Assembly (NCBI RefSeq): GCF_001665575.1
Contig: NZ_LZSU01000018.1
Span: 62,001-126,000, forward strand
Source of the DNA: Mycobacterium sp. 852013-51886_SCH5428379
Lineage (GTDB): Bacteria; Actinomycetota; Actinomycetes; Mycobacteriales; Mycobacteriaceae
Direction of reading: 5' to 3'
DNA length: 64,000 nucleotides
Made by a program: the position numbers and the translations under genes. Every line of letters starts with the position of its first letter. Position 1 is the stretch's first letter. This document shows, piece after piece, positions 15,697 through 23,724 of this stretch. Under the pieces are notes generated by a model that saw nothing but the letters and a program-made list of their open reading frames with translations, was not told where the DNA came from and searched no databases.

Positions 15697-16947
15697 TCAG
15701 ACCGTGGCCGCGGGCTTCGGGTCGGCGCCGGCCACATCGCGCAGATCGGCGGGCACCACGGAGTTTGTTGCGTCGTCCCAGTCGGCGTTGACGTTGCGGT
15801 GGTTGACCTTCTTCTGCTGGGCCCGCCGGTACATGTAGCCGGACGCCACCACCAGCACGGCGAAGATGAAGCCGTCGCCGGCCAGCGCGGAGCCCGTCGC
15901 CGTCTCGATGAGGTGGGACAGCCAGAACGACAGCGCGCCGACGATGCCCGCGGCCGGAAGCGTGATCAGCCATGCGGTGGCCATGCGGCCGGCGACCGCC
16001 CAGCGGACCTGCGCACCGGGCTTGCCGACCCCGGAGCCAAGGATGGAGCCCGTCGCGACGTGGGTGGTGGACAGCGCCATACCGGCCGCGCTCGAGGACA
16101 GGATGATCGCCGCGGACGACGCTTCGGCGGCCAGCCCCTGGGGTGACTCGATCTCCACGAGACCCTTGCCGAGCGTGCGGATGACGCGCCAGCCACCGAT
16201 GTAGGTGCCCAGGCCGATGGCCAACGCGCAGGAGGCGATGATCCAGAACGGCAGCCCGTCCTCTTTGACGTCACCGGTCAGGTGGCCGGTGGTGATCAGC
16301 GCGAGCGCGATGACGCCCATCGTCTTCTGCGCGTCGTTGGTGCCGTGCGACAGCGCCACCAGCGAGGCGGTGGCGATCTGGCCCCAGCGGAAACCCTCCT
16401 CGCGGCGGTTCTTCCGGACCCTGCGGGTGATCCGGTAGACGATCCAGGTGCCGCAGGCGGCGACCAGGCCGGCGATGAACGGCGCGGCCAGCGCGGGCAG
16501 CACGACCTTGCTCATCACGCCCGGCCAGTTGACTCCTACCGTGCCGAGCGCGGCGAGCCCAGCGCCGATCAGACCGCCGAACAGTGCATGCGAGGAACTG
16601 GACGGGATACCGAACAGCCAGGTGAGCAGATTCCACAGGATGCCGCCGACCAGGCCGGCGAAGATGATCGTCAGACCCGTCGAGGCATCGATGCCCTGGA
16701 TCAGTGACCCGGTACCGCCGTCCTGGATCCGGAGCACCGAGGTGGTGACCGTGATGGCCACCTCGACGGACAGGAACGCGCCGACCAGATTGAGGATGCC
16801 CGCCAGCAGGACCGCCGTCTTCGGCTTGAGCGCACCGGTCGCGATCGACGTCGCCATCGCATTGCCCGTGTCGTGGAAGCCGTTGGTGAAGTCGAAGGCC
16901 AGCGCCGTTGCGATCAACAGCACCAGAACGATCAGCTCTGCGCTCAC
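15697..16947 (-). CDS. pitA: Low-affinity inorganic phosphate transporter PitA
   Basis: A 416-residue Pit-family (PiT/SLC20) permease that imports metal-phosphate by proton symport. It starts at GTG. The two inverted PiT signature repeats are visible: DFTNGFHDTGNAMATSIATGAL near the N-terminus (about 19-40) and SHGTNDAQKTMGVIALAL (about 200-217), with about ten membrane helices. A basic loop (RRVRKNRREEGF) separates the halves and the tail after about 375 is cytoplasmic. Three genes follow in one direction. An 11-bp direct repeat of PHO-box type lies upstream, suggesting control by SenX3-RegX3. Confidence 0.95.
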   Translation of the reverse strand: MSAELIVLVLLIATALAFDFTNGFHDTGNAMATSIATGALKPKTAVLLAGILNLVGAFLSVEVAITVTTSVLRIQDGGTGSLIQGIDASTGLTIIFAGLVGGILWNLLTWLFGIPSSSSHALFGGLIGAGLAALGTVGVNWPGVMSKVVLPALAAPFIAGLVAACGTWIVYRITRRVRKNRREEGFRWGQIATASLVALSHGTNDAQKTMGVIALALITTGHLTGDVKEDGLPFWIIASCALAIGLGTYIGGWRVIRTLGKGLVEIESPQGLAAEASSAAIILSSSAAGMALSTTHVATGSILGSGVGKPGAQVRWAVAGRMATAWLITLPAAGIVGALSFWLSHLIETATGSALAGDGFIFAVLVVASGYMYRRAQQKKVNHRNVNADWDDATNSVVPADLRDVAGADPKPAATV

Positions 16948-17041
16948 GAGTCCTCATTCTGCTGCGCCACGACTCTCACAACCAAACTTATGCGGCCCTG
17001 ATTTCCGGCGTGTTCTGCGGTTTCGGCGAACCTGCAGGGTT

Positions 17042-17063
17042 GTTCATCCACTGTTCATCCGGC
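17042..17063 (+). promoter_or_regulatory. PHO-box-like direct repeat (RegX3 site candidate) between pitA and DUF3349 gene
   Basis: GTTCATCC occurs at 17042-17049 and again at 17053-17060, exactly 11 bases apart, one helical turn. This is the architecture of actinobacterial PHO boxes (tandem 11-bp units based on GTTCACC) bound by PhoP/RegX3. It lies 95 bases upstream of the pitA start and about 145 bases upstream of the divergent DUF3349 start. A similar array precedes senX3 in this window. Confidence 0.6.
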
Positions 17064-17207
17064 GTCCGCGCGGCGTTGGCCCTCGCCGGGGGATTCGCGG
17101 ACCGCGCGCCGCCTCGGACAGCGGTCATCTCAGGGCGCGGCGATATCATCGAGTGCTCTGCGGCGGCCTCTGATTCTCGATGCAGCCCTCACCATGGAAG
17201 TGAAGCC

Positions 17208-17510
17208 GTGACCAATTTCCTCGCCCGGATCGTCGCCTGGATCACGTCGGGGTACCCCGAGGGTGTGCCCGGGGCAGACCGGGTGCCGCTGCTGGCGCTG
17301 TTGCAGCGACGGCTCACCGACGACGAGGTCCGCACCGTGGTGGCGGGACTGCGCGACGCGGACGAGGTCGACCACATCGACATCGGGGTGTTGATCACCC
17401 ATCTGACCGACGAACTACCCACCCCGGAGGATCTCGAACGCGTCCGCGCCCGACTGGCGACACAGGGCTGGCCGCTGGACGATCCGCGCGACGCCGAGGG
17501 GGACGCATAG
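17208..17510 (+). CDS. DUF3349 protein (second paralogue, Rv0543c-like)
   Basis: A 100-residue helical DUF3349 protein starting at GTG (VTNFLARI). It shares GYPEGVPGAD, PLLALLQRRLTDDEV and the C-terminal QGWPL with the paralogue at 15075-15377, but the middle third differs. It sits directly before menE, as Rv0543c does in M. tuberculosis, so this copy is the likely orthologue. It is divergent from pitA and shares with it the intergenic region containing the PHO-like repeat. No biochemical function is known. Confidence 0.85.
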   Translation: MTNFLARIVAWITSGYPEGVPGADRVPLLALLQRRLTDDEVRTVVAGLRDADEVDHIDIGVLITHLTDELPTPEDLERVRARLATQGWPLDDPRDAEGDA

Positions 17511-17524
17511 CCGTCCTGCGCGCC

Positions 17525-18646
17525 GTGCCCGTACCGCCGGGCGCCGAGGCGCTGTCGATACTGCCGACCGTCGAGGACGCGCTCGGTGGCCGCGGCCCGG
17601 CGATCCTGCCGACAGCCGCCGACGATCCCGCCGCCGCGGACGGCCTGGCCGCCGCCCTGCGCGCCGGCGAGCCGATCGACGACGACGTCGCGGTGGTGGT
17701 CTCCACCTCCGGCACCACGGGCACCCCCAAGGGCGCCATGCTCACCGCCGGCGCCCTGACCGCAGGCGCGCACGCGACGCACCACCGACTCGGCGGGCCG
17801 GGCCGCTGGCTGCTCGCCCTGCCCGCCCATCACATCGCCGGATTGCAGGTGGTGGTGCGCGCCGTGGTGGCCGGCACTTCGCCGGTCGCCCTGTCGGCAC
17901 GGTTCACCACGGACGAGCTGGTCTCGGCGATCGCCGGGATGGGCCCCGGCCGGCGCTATGCCTCGCTGGTGGCCGTACAACTGGACCGGGCGCTGGGCGA
18001 CCCTGCCGCGCGCGATGCGCTGGCCGGACTCGACGCGGTGCTCATCGGAGGCGGTCCCATGCCGCCGGGGCTGGCCGACCGAGCCGCAGCGGCCGGGGTC
18101 TCGGTGGTGCGCACCTACGGGATGAGCGAGACCGCGGGCGGGTGCGTCTACGACGGGGTGCCGCTGGACGGGGTGCAGGTGCGGATCGAGGATGGGCGCA
18201 TTCTGCTGGGCGGCCCGACCGTCGCCAAGGGGTACCGCAACCCGGTGCAACCCGATCCGTTCGCGGAACCGGGCTGGTTCCGCACCGATGACCTCGGCGC
18301 CGTGGAGGGCGGCGTGCTGCGGGTGCTCGGGCGGGCCGACGACGCGATCAGCACCGGTGGGCTGACGGTGCTGCCGCAACTGGTGGAGGCTGTGCTCAGC
18401 CGCCATCCCGCGATCATCGAGTGCGCAGTGTTCGGCGTGGCCGACAAGCGACTCGGGCAGCGCGTGGTGGCGGCGATCGTGCTGGCGGAGGGCGCGGCGG
18501 GGCCGACCGTTGCGGACCTGCGCAGCCACGTCGCGGCCGATCTCGACCCGACGGCCGCGCCCCGCGAGGTCCATGTGCTCGACGCGCTGCCGCGCCGCGG
18601 CATCGGTAAGGTCGATCGCCGCGCGCTGGCGACCCGCTTCGGATGA
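17525..18646 (+). CDS. menE: O-succinylbenzoate-CoA ligase
   Basis: MenE adenylates o-succinylbenzoate and makes OSB-CoA, the substrate of MenB. The 373-residue enzyme has a short N-terminal part and then the P-loop STSGTTGTPKGAM (about 60-72), RTYGMSETAGGCVYDG (about 198-213), RTDDLGAVEGG (about 256) and the C-terminal lysine region PRRGIGKVDRRAL (about 357). The start is a GTG 15 bases after the DUF3349 stop; no better in-frame start is present. Together with menB (11.3 kb) and menA (30.7 kb) it gives three menaquinone genes in the window. Confidence 0.93.
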   Translation: MPVPPGAEALSILPTVEDALGGRGPAILPTAADDPAAADGLAAALRAGEPIDDDVAVVVSTSGTTGTPKGAMLTAGALTAGAHATHHRLGGPGRWLLALPAHHIAGLQVVVRAVVAGTSPVALSARFTTDELVSAIAGMGPGRRYASLVAVQLDRALGDPAARDALAGLDAVLIGGGPMPPGLADRAAAAGVSVVRTYGMSETAGGCVYDGVPLDGVQVRIEDGRILLGGPTVAKGYRNPVQPDPFAEPGWFRTDDLGAVEGGVLRVLGRADDAISTGGLTVLPQLVEAVLSRHPAIIECAVFGVADKRLGQRVVAAIVLAEGAAGPTVADLRSHVAADLDPTAAPREVHVLDALPRRGIGKVDRRALATRFG

Positions 18647-18666
18647 ACACGCGCCATGATGGGGGT

Positions 18667-19281
18667 ATGCGCCGCGAAGTGACATCCGTCGAGGAACTGC
18701 GCGACATCGTCGGTCACCCCAACCATTACGTCGCCAACAAGGTCAGCCCGCGACTGTCGGACGTGCACCGGGAATGGTTGGGTGCAGCGGCTCTCGCCTT
18801 CGTCGGGACCACCGATGCGCAGGGCCGACTCGACGTGTCACCGAAGGGCGATCCGCCAGGGTTCGTCCACATCGTCGACGACGCCACGATCGCAATCCCG
18901 GAGCGGCCGGGCAACAAACGCGTCGACGGCTATCTCAACGTGTTGGAACGCCCGCGCGTCGGCACCGTGTTCGTGATTCCCGGCCGTGGCGATACCCTGC
19001 GGATCAACGGCAGCGCCCGTGTGCTCGCCGACGCCGACTACTTCGACGCGATGGCGGTCAAGGGCAAGCGGCCGATCCTCGCGCTGGAGATCAGCGTCGA
19101 CGAGGTGTTCTTCCACTGCTCCAAGGCATTCCTGCGGTCGAACGCGTGGCAGCCGGAGCGCTGGGATCCGACGGCGGTGCCCAGCGTCGCCCAGCTGGCC
19201 AAGGCGTTCACCCCCGATCTGACCGACGCGCAACGCGACGAGTACTTCTCCGAGAACACGCTGCGAGAACAGCTGTACTGA
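18667..19281 (+). CDS. Pyridoxamine 5'-phosphate oxidase-like flavin protein (MSMEG_1026-type family)
   Basis: A 204-residue split-barrel flavin-binding protein. Core segments are GTTDAQGRLDVSPKGDPPGFVHI (about 45-67), GNKRVDGYLNVLERPRVGTVFVIPG and the C-terminal ISVDEVFFHCSKAFLRSNAW, characteristic of the PNPOx branch named after MSMEG_1026. Two starts are possible: an ATG at 18643 overlapping the menE stop, and the one chosen at 18667, which follows a GGGGG run at suitable distance. Function likely redox of an unknown small molecule; not a confirmed vitamin B6 enzyme. Confidence 0.8.
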   Translation: MRREVTSVEELRDIVGHPNHYVANKVSPRLSDVHREWLGAAALAFVGTTDAQGRLDVSPKGDPPGFVHIVDDATIAIPERPGNKRVDGYLNVLERPRVGTVFVIPGRGDTLRINGSARVLADADYFDAMAVKGKRPILALEISVDEVFFHCSKAFLRSNAWQPERWDPTAVPSVAQLAKAFTPDLTDAQRDEYFSENTLREQLY

Positions 19282-19337
19282 TCGGCGTCACCGAAACGTC
19301 AGCCGGGTCAGTCAGGTACGGCCCCTAGGCTGGCGGC

Positions 19338-20693
19338 GTGCGGGCCCATCGCAGGGAGACCATCGCCGTCGCCATCGGACTGACGGTGCTGATCGCCGCG
19401 TTCGTCGTCCCGCATCTGCACTTGGACGTGGTCACCCCGCTGCTCAACGCGACACCCGAACGGTTCCGCACCTTCGCTGCCACCTCGCCGGTGTTCGGCT
19501 GGTGGAACGCGCACGTCGGGTGGGGCACGGTTCCGGCGATCGCGATCGGTGTCGCCGCAGTGCTGTGGGGTCAGACGCTCGCGCAGCGCCTGACGTGGCG
19601 GGCGCTGGTGCTGGGCGCTTGGGCGACGTCGTGCGCGTGGGCGTTCTCGCTGGCGATGATCGACGGCTGGCAGCGCGGCTTCGCCGGGCGGCTGACAGCG
19701 AAGCACGAATACCTGCGGCAGGTGCCGACCGTCACCGACATCCCACTCGCGGTCCGCACGTTCGCCGACCGCATCCTCGACTTCCAGCCCGACTCCTGGA
19801 TCACCCACGTCTCCGGTCACCCGCCGGGTGCCCTGCTGACGTTCGTCTGGCTGGATCGCCTGGGGCTCGGCGGCGGCGCCTGGGCCGGCCTGTTCTGTCT
19901 GCTGATCGGCTCGAGCGTGGCCGCCGCCATCCTCGTCGCGGTCCGCGCCCTGACTGACGAGCAGACTGCACGCCGCGCAGCGCCGTTCCTCGCGGTGGCA
20001 CCGACGGCCATCTGGGTTGCGGTGTCGGCCGACGGCTACTTCGCCGGCGTCGCGGCGTGGGGCATCGCGCTGCTGGCGTTGGCGGTCCGGCGGACGGTCC
20101 GCTTTCCCGAGTGGGCCGCCGCGGCAGCGGGATTGCTGCTCGGATGGGGCATCTTCCTCAACTACGGGCTGGGACTCATGGCACTACCCGCGCTGGCGGT
20201 GCTGATCTGCGCGGCCGATCGTCGCTCGGCGGTGCGGGCGTTCGTTCCCGCGGTGGCCGGTGCGCTGGCGGTGGTGCTGGTGTTCGCGGCGGCCGGGTTC
20301 TGGTGGTTCGACGGTTATCACCTGGTGCAGGAGCGGTATTGGCAGGGCATCGCGACCGAGCGGCCCTTCCAGTACTGGGGCTGGGCGAATTTCGCCTCGA
20401 CCATCTGCGCGATCGGGCTCGGCACCGTCGCGGCATTGGGCCGCGTGTTCGACGTCGCGGCGATCCGTGCCCGGTCGGGACTGCACATCGTCGTACTGGG
20501 TGCACTCGCCGCCATCGTCCTGGCCGATCTGAGCATGCTGAGCAAAGCGGAGACCGAACGCATCTGGCTGCCGTTCACCATGTGGCTGGTGGCGGCCGGG
20601 GCGCTGCTGCCCGCCCGCACGCAGCGCTGGTGGCTCGCGGTGAACGTCACCGGAGCGTTGCTGCTGAACCATCTGATCCTGACGAACTGGTGA
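19338..20693 (+). CDS. Polytopic membrane protein (Rv0541c-like)
   Basis: A 451-residue integral membrane protein with about ten to eleven predicted helices; the first is about residues 9-27. Aromatic, possibly extracytoplasmic loops carry SPVFGWWNAHVGWGTVP and PDSWITHVSGHPPGALL, the second resembling acceptor-binding loops of GT-C-type glycosyltransferases, though no clear DxD or DE motif is seen. Starts at GTG. Placement after menE and the PNPOx gene matches Rv0541c. It could be a polyprenyl-linked glycosyltransferase or a transporter; I cannot decide. Confidence 0.78.
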   Translation: MRAHRRETIAVAIGLTVLIAAFVVPHLHLDVVTPLLNATPERFRTFAATSPVFGWWNAHVGWGTVPAIAIGVAAVLWGQTLAQRLTWRALVLGAWATSCAWAFSLAMIDGWQRGFAGRLTAKHEYLRQVPTVTDIPLAVRTFADRILDFQPDSWITHVSGHPPGALLTFVWLDRLGLGGGAWAGLFCLLIGSSVAAAILVAVRALTDEQTARRAAPFLAVAPTAIWVAVSADGYFAGVAAWGIALLALAVRRTVRFPEWAAAAAGLLLGWGIFLNYGLGLMALPALAVLICAADRRSAVRAFVPAVAGALAVVLVFAAAGFWWFDGYHLVQERYWQGIATERPFQYWGWANFASTICAIGLGTVAALGRVFDVAAIRARSGLHIVVLGALAAIVLADLSMLSKAETERIWLPFTMWLVAAGALLPARTQRWWLAVNVTGALLLNHLILTNW

Positions 20694-20697
20694 CCCC

Positions 20698-21954
20698 GTG
20701 GGTGACGAAACCGAGCGGAAACCACGGTGGCGCAGCCCGATCCGTGGGCTGTGGCTGACGTCGACACTCGGGGCGGTGCTGCTGGTCACGCTGCCGATCG
20801 TGACCATCACGGGACTGCTGTCCTACATCGCATACGGACCGCAATTCGGCCAGGCCATCCCCGCCGATGTGGGCTGGCTCAAGCTGCCGACCTTCGACTG
20901 GCCGACCGACCCGTCCTGGCTGTACCGACTCAACCAGGGTCTGCACGTGGGTCTCGGGTTGGTGCTCATCCCGGTGGTGCTCGCCAAACTGTGGTCAGTG
21001 ATCCCGCGGTTGTTCATCTGGCCGCCGTCGCGCTCGATCGCCCAGCTGCTCGAACGTCTTTCGCTGCTGATGCTGGTCGGCGGCGTCCTCTTCGAGATCG
21101 TCACGGGTGTACTCAACATCCAGTACGACTACATCTTCGGCTTCAGCTTCTACACCGCGCACTACTTCGGCGCCTGGGTGTTCATCGCCGGTTTCGTCGT
21201 CCACGTCGCCATCAAGCTCCCGCACATGTGGCGCGGTCTGCGGTCGATGTCGCTGCGGTCGGTGCTGCGCACCCCGCTTGCCGACACCCGGCCCGAACCC
21301 TACGAGCCGAACGGGTTGGTCGCGGCCGATCCCGCACCACCCACGGTGAGCCGCCGCGGCGCGCTGGCGGTGGTCGGCGGCGGTGCACTGCTGATGGCCG
21401 TGTTGACCGCCGGCCAGACCCTGGGCGGAATCACCCGCCACGCGGCGCTGCTCCTGCCCCGCGGCCGCAGTTACGGCGACGGCCCCAACGATTTCCAGAT
21501 CAATCGCACTGCGGTCGCCGCGGGCATCCGACCCGAGGCGACGGGTGCGGGGTGGCGGCTGACACTGCGTGGCGGAGCCGCGCCGGTGACACTCGACCGC
21601 GCCGCCCTGGCGGCGATGCCACAGCACACCGCGCTCCTGCCGATCGCATGCGTGGAGGGCTGGTCGACCACGCAGACGTGGACCGGTGTGCGACTGCGGG
21701 ATCTCGCGCGCCTGGCCGGGGTCGCCGAACCCGCGCTGGCGCAGGTGTCGTCATTGGAGCGACGGGGCGGATTCAATCGGGCGACGCTGCAGGGCAATCA
21801 GGTCAGGCATCCCGATTCGCTGCTGGCGTTGCGCGTCAACGAGGCCGACCTCTCCCTGGACCACGGCTATCCGGCCCGGGTGATCGTGCCCGCGCTGCCC
21901 GGCGTGCACAACACCAAGTGGGTCGCGGCCATCGACTTCGTGGAGCGGCGATGA
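20698..21954 (+). CDS. Membrane cytochrome b561-like / molybdopterin oxidoreductase fusion
   Basis: A 418-residue fusion. Residues about 20-190 contain four transmembrane helices with histidines in LNQGLHVGLG, YTAHYFGAW and VVHVAIKLPH that can ligate b-type heme. After a linker and one further hydrophobic segment (about 220-240), residues about 270-415 form an Oxidored_molyb (SUOX/YedY-fold) domain whose CVEGWSTTQTWTGV supplies the molybdenum-ligating cysteine. It resembles an MsrP/MsrQ-type pair joined in one chain, suggesting quinol-linked reduction of an extracytoplasmic substrate. Starts at GTG five bases after the preceding gene; overlaps the next by four. Confidence 0.85.
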   Translation: MGDETERKPRWRSPIRGLWLTSTLGAVLLVTLPIVTITGLLSYIAYGPQFGQAIPADVGWLKLPTFDWPTDPSWLYRLNQGLHVGLGLVLIPVVLAKLWSVIPRLFIWPPSRSIAQLLERLSLLMLVGGVLFEIVTGVLNIQYDYIFGFSFYTAHYFGAWVFIAGFVVHVAIKLPHMWRGLRSMSLRSVLRTPLADTRPEPYEPNGLVAADPAPPTVSRRGALAVVGGGALLMAVLTAGQTLGGITRHAALLLPRGRSYGDGPNDFQINRTAVAAGIRPEATGAGWRLTLRGGAAPVTLDRAALAAMPQHTALLPIACVEGWSTTQTWTGVRLRDLARLAGVAEPALAQVSSLERRGGFNRATLQGNQVRHPDSLLALRVNEADLSLDHGYPARVIVPALPGVHNTKWVAAIDFVERR

Positions 21955-22436
21955 GCTTCCGGAAGCTCTACGGAGCGAGCGCCTTTCATCTGCTGACTCT
22001 GCTCGCCGGCTTCGCACTGTTCGGCTACGCCGTTCTCACCCTGGGTCCGGAGCGGCTGTGGAATCCGCACATCTGGTGGCAGTCGATCGCGGTGTGGTTC
22101 GCCGCGGCGGTGATCGGACACGATCTCGTGGTGTTCCCGCTGTACGCGCTCGCCGACCGGGCCCTGGGCGCAGGCAGTCGCCTCGTGCCGTCGCGTATCC
22201 CGGTGGTGAATCACGTCCGGATTCCGCTGTTGGCATCGATCTTGCTGCTGGTGGTGTTCCTGCCGGGGATCATCGAACAGGGAGCACCGGCATACCGCGC
22301 GGCCACGGGTCTGACACAGGAGCCCTTCCTCGGCCGCTGGCTGCTGCTGACCGCGGCGATGTTCGGCCTCAGCGCGGCGCTCTACGCCGTTCGGCTGTTG
22401 ACCTCGCGTCGCGACGTCACGCCGCCGCCAGCGTAG
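21951..22436 (+). CDS. Four-helix membrane protein linked to molybdopterin oxidoreductase
   Basis: A 161-residue membrane protein beginning with ATGA overlap on the oxidoreductase gene. Predicted helices lie at about 10-30, 44-64, 90-110 and 128-150. A conserved-looking histidine-aspartate (AVIGHDLVVFPLYALAD) sits at the end of the second helix. Translational coupling suggests it is a subunit or assembly partner of the fused b561/Mo enzyme. Its last 20 bases overlap the convergent methyltransferase gene. Confidence 0.8.
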   Translation: MSFRKLYGASAFHLLTLLAGFALFGYAVLTLGPERLWNPHIWWQSIAVWFAAAVIGHDLVVFPLYALADRALGAGSRLVPSRIPVVNHVRIPLLASILLLVVFLPGIIEQGAPAYRAATGLTQEPFLGRWLLLTAAMFGLSAALYAVRLLTSRRDVTPPPA

Positions 22437-23046
22437 CCAGTGTCCGTCCACCCACCGGATGGATCTGCACCAGCCTCAGCCCCGACTCGTCGGCAAGCGC
22501 TGCGGCACTGCCGATTCCGACCGATGCCCAGCGAAACCACGGCCCGACGGTCGTCGACGACTCCAGCCGCACCAGCTGGTACCGGATCCCCTCGGCTCTG
22601 GCGTCGAACTCGACCACGCACCGCCCGCCCGGGCGCAGCAGCTCCGCGGCGCGGCGCAACACCCGCTGCGGGTCACCCCCGAGACCGATGTTGCCGTCGG
22701 CGAGGAGCGCGGTCTGCCAGCGTCCGAGCCCGGGCAGGGCGCCGAACACGTCCCGGCGCAGCGCCGGAGCCCCGTTGCGGCGGGCGAGTTCGACCGCGGT
22801 CGCGGACTGGTCGACGCCGAGGGCGGGGATACCGCTCTTGATCAGATCGACCACCAAACGACCTGGGCCGCAACCGAGATCGATGGTCGGACCGCTGCAC
22901 AGCCGCACGATCGCGCGGTCGAACCGGCGGTCGGCGTGTCTGCCGCCCAGCCAGCTGCGCACGGGCAGCGTCCTGACCGCACCGTCGTCCTGGCGGATCC
23001 AGCAGCGTTCGCCGTCGAGCGCGCGGTCGTAGAGGTTGCCCAGCAT
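22417..23046 (-). CDS. SAM-dependent methyltransferase
   Basis: A 209-residue class I methyltransferase with motif I TIDLGCGPGRLVVDL (about 54-68), followed by LGVDQSATAVELAR and AELLRPGGRCVVEFD (about 136-150). It is the last of three minus-strand genes (glycosyltransferase, DUF2064, methyltransferase) separated by only a few bases. Substrate unknown; the linkage suggests a glycosylated lipid or sugar precursor. Its 3' end overlaps the convergent membrane protein gene. Confidence 0.85.
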   Translation of the reverse strand: MLGNLYDRALDGERCWIRQDDGAVRTLPVRSWLGGRHADRRFDRAIVRLCSGPTIDLGCGPGRLVVDLIKSGIPALGVDQSATAVELARRNGAPALRRDVFGALPGLGRWQTALLADGNIGLGGDPQRVLRRAAELLRPGGRCVVEFDARAEGIRYQLVRLESSTTVGPWFRWASVGIGSAAALADESGLRLVQIHPVGGRTLATLAAA

Positions 23047-23052
23047 CGAGCG

Positions 23053-23724
23053 CTACAACCCGGCCGCGGCGGTCGCGAACGGGAATCTGGTGCCGGGTGC
23101 GCATTCCCGGCGGACGTGCTCGACGTCGTCGGCGGTGTCCACGTCGGACAGTTCGTCCAGCACGGACACCTCCAGGCTGTTGTTACGCAGTGCCTTGACG
23201 GTCAGCTCGCCGGTGTCGGCGCGCGACATCGGCACGCCGCGCAGACAGCCGGCCATTCGCGCGTCCCGGACGCCGAGCAGCCACCAGCCGCCGTCGATCG
23301 CCGGTCCGAGTACCGCATCGGTGGCCAGCAGCGCGTCGGCGCACCGGGTCAGCAGTTCGTCGGTGACCTGCGGGGTGTCCATCCCGATCTGGAGGATCGG
23401 CCGATCGCCGGTGGCTGCAGCCGCATCGGCGTGGGCATGGACCAGCCGATCGGCGAAGGTGTCGCCGCGCTGCGTCACCACGGTGAACTCGTCGAGCCGT
23501 TTCCGGATCACCGCGCCGTGGCGCGCCTCGTCCAGGTCGCCGGTCAGCGCGACGGCCCGCCCCGCGACCGGCGTGGCCAGCACCGCGTCCAACGTGTCGA
23601 GCAGCGCCGCGGCGGCGATCACCGCGGCCATCTGATCCCCCACCGTCGCAGCCAGCCGGGTCTTGGCCTGGCCCGGCACCGGGGCCTTGGCCACCACCAG
23701 TGCCGTCACCGGCAGTTCGGTCAC
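23053..23724 (-). CDS. DUF2064 nucleotidyl/glycosyltransferase-like protein (Rv0540-like)
   Basis: A 223-residue DUF2064 (TIGR04282) protein starting at GTG. The fold is that of GT-A/nucleotidyltransferases: VVAKAPVPGQAKTRLA at the N-terminus (about 10-25), IGMDTPQVTDELL (about 112, replacing a DxD) and DGGWWLLGVRD (about 144). The stop-start overlap with the preceding GT2 gene (GTGA) shows they are made together; the same pair is Rv0539-Rv0540 in M. tuberculosis. A role in activating or transferring a sugar is likely, but no reaction is established. Confidence 0.85.
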   Translation of the reverse strand: MTELPVTALVVAKAPVPGQAKTRLAATVGDQMAAVIAAAALLDTLDAVLATPVAGRAVALTGDLDEARHGAVIRKRLDEFTVVTQRGDTFADRLVHAHADAAAATGDRPILQIGMDTPQVTDELLTRCADALLATDAVLGPAIDGGWWLLGVRDARMAGCLRGVPMSRADTGELTVKALRNNSLEVSVLDELSDVDTADDVEHVRRECAPGTRFPFATAAAGL

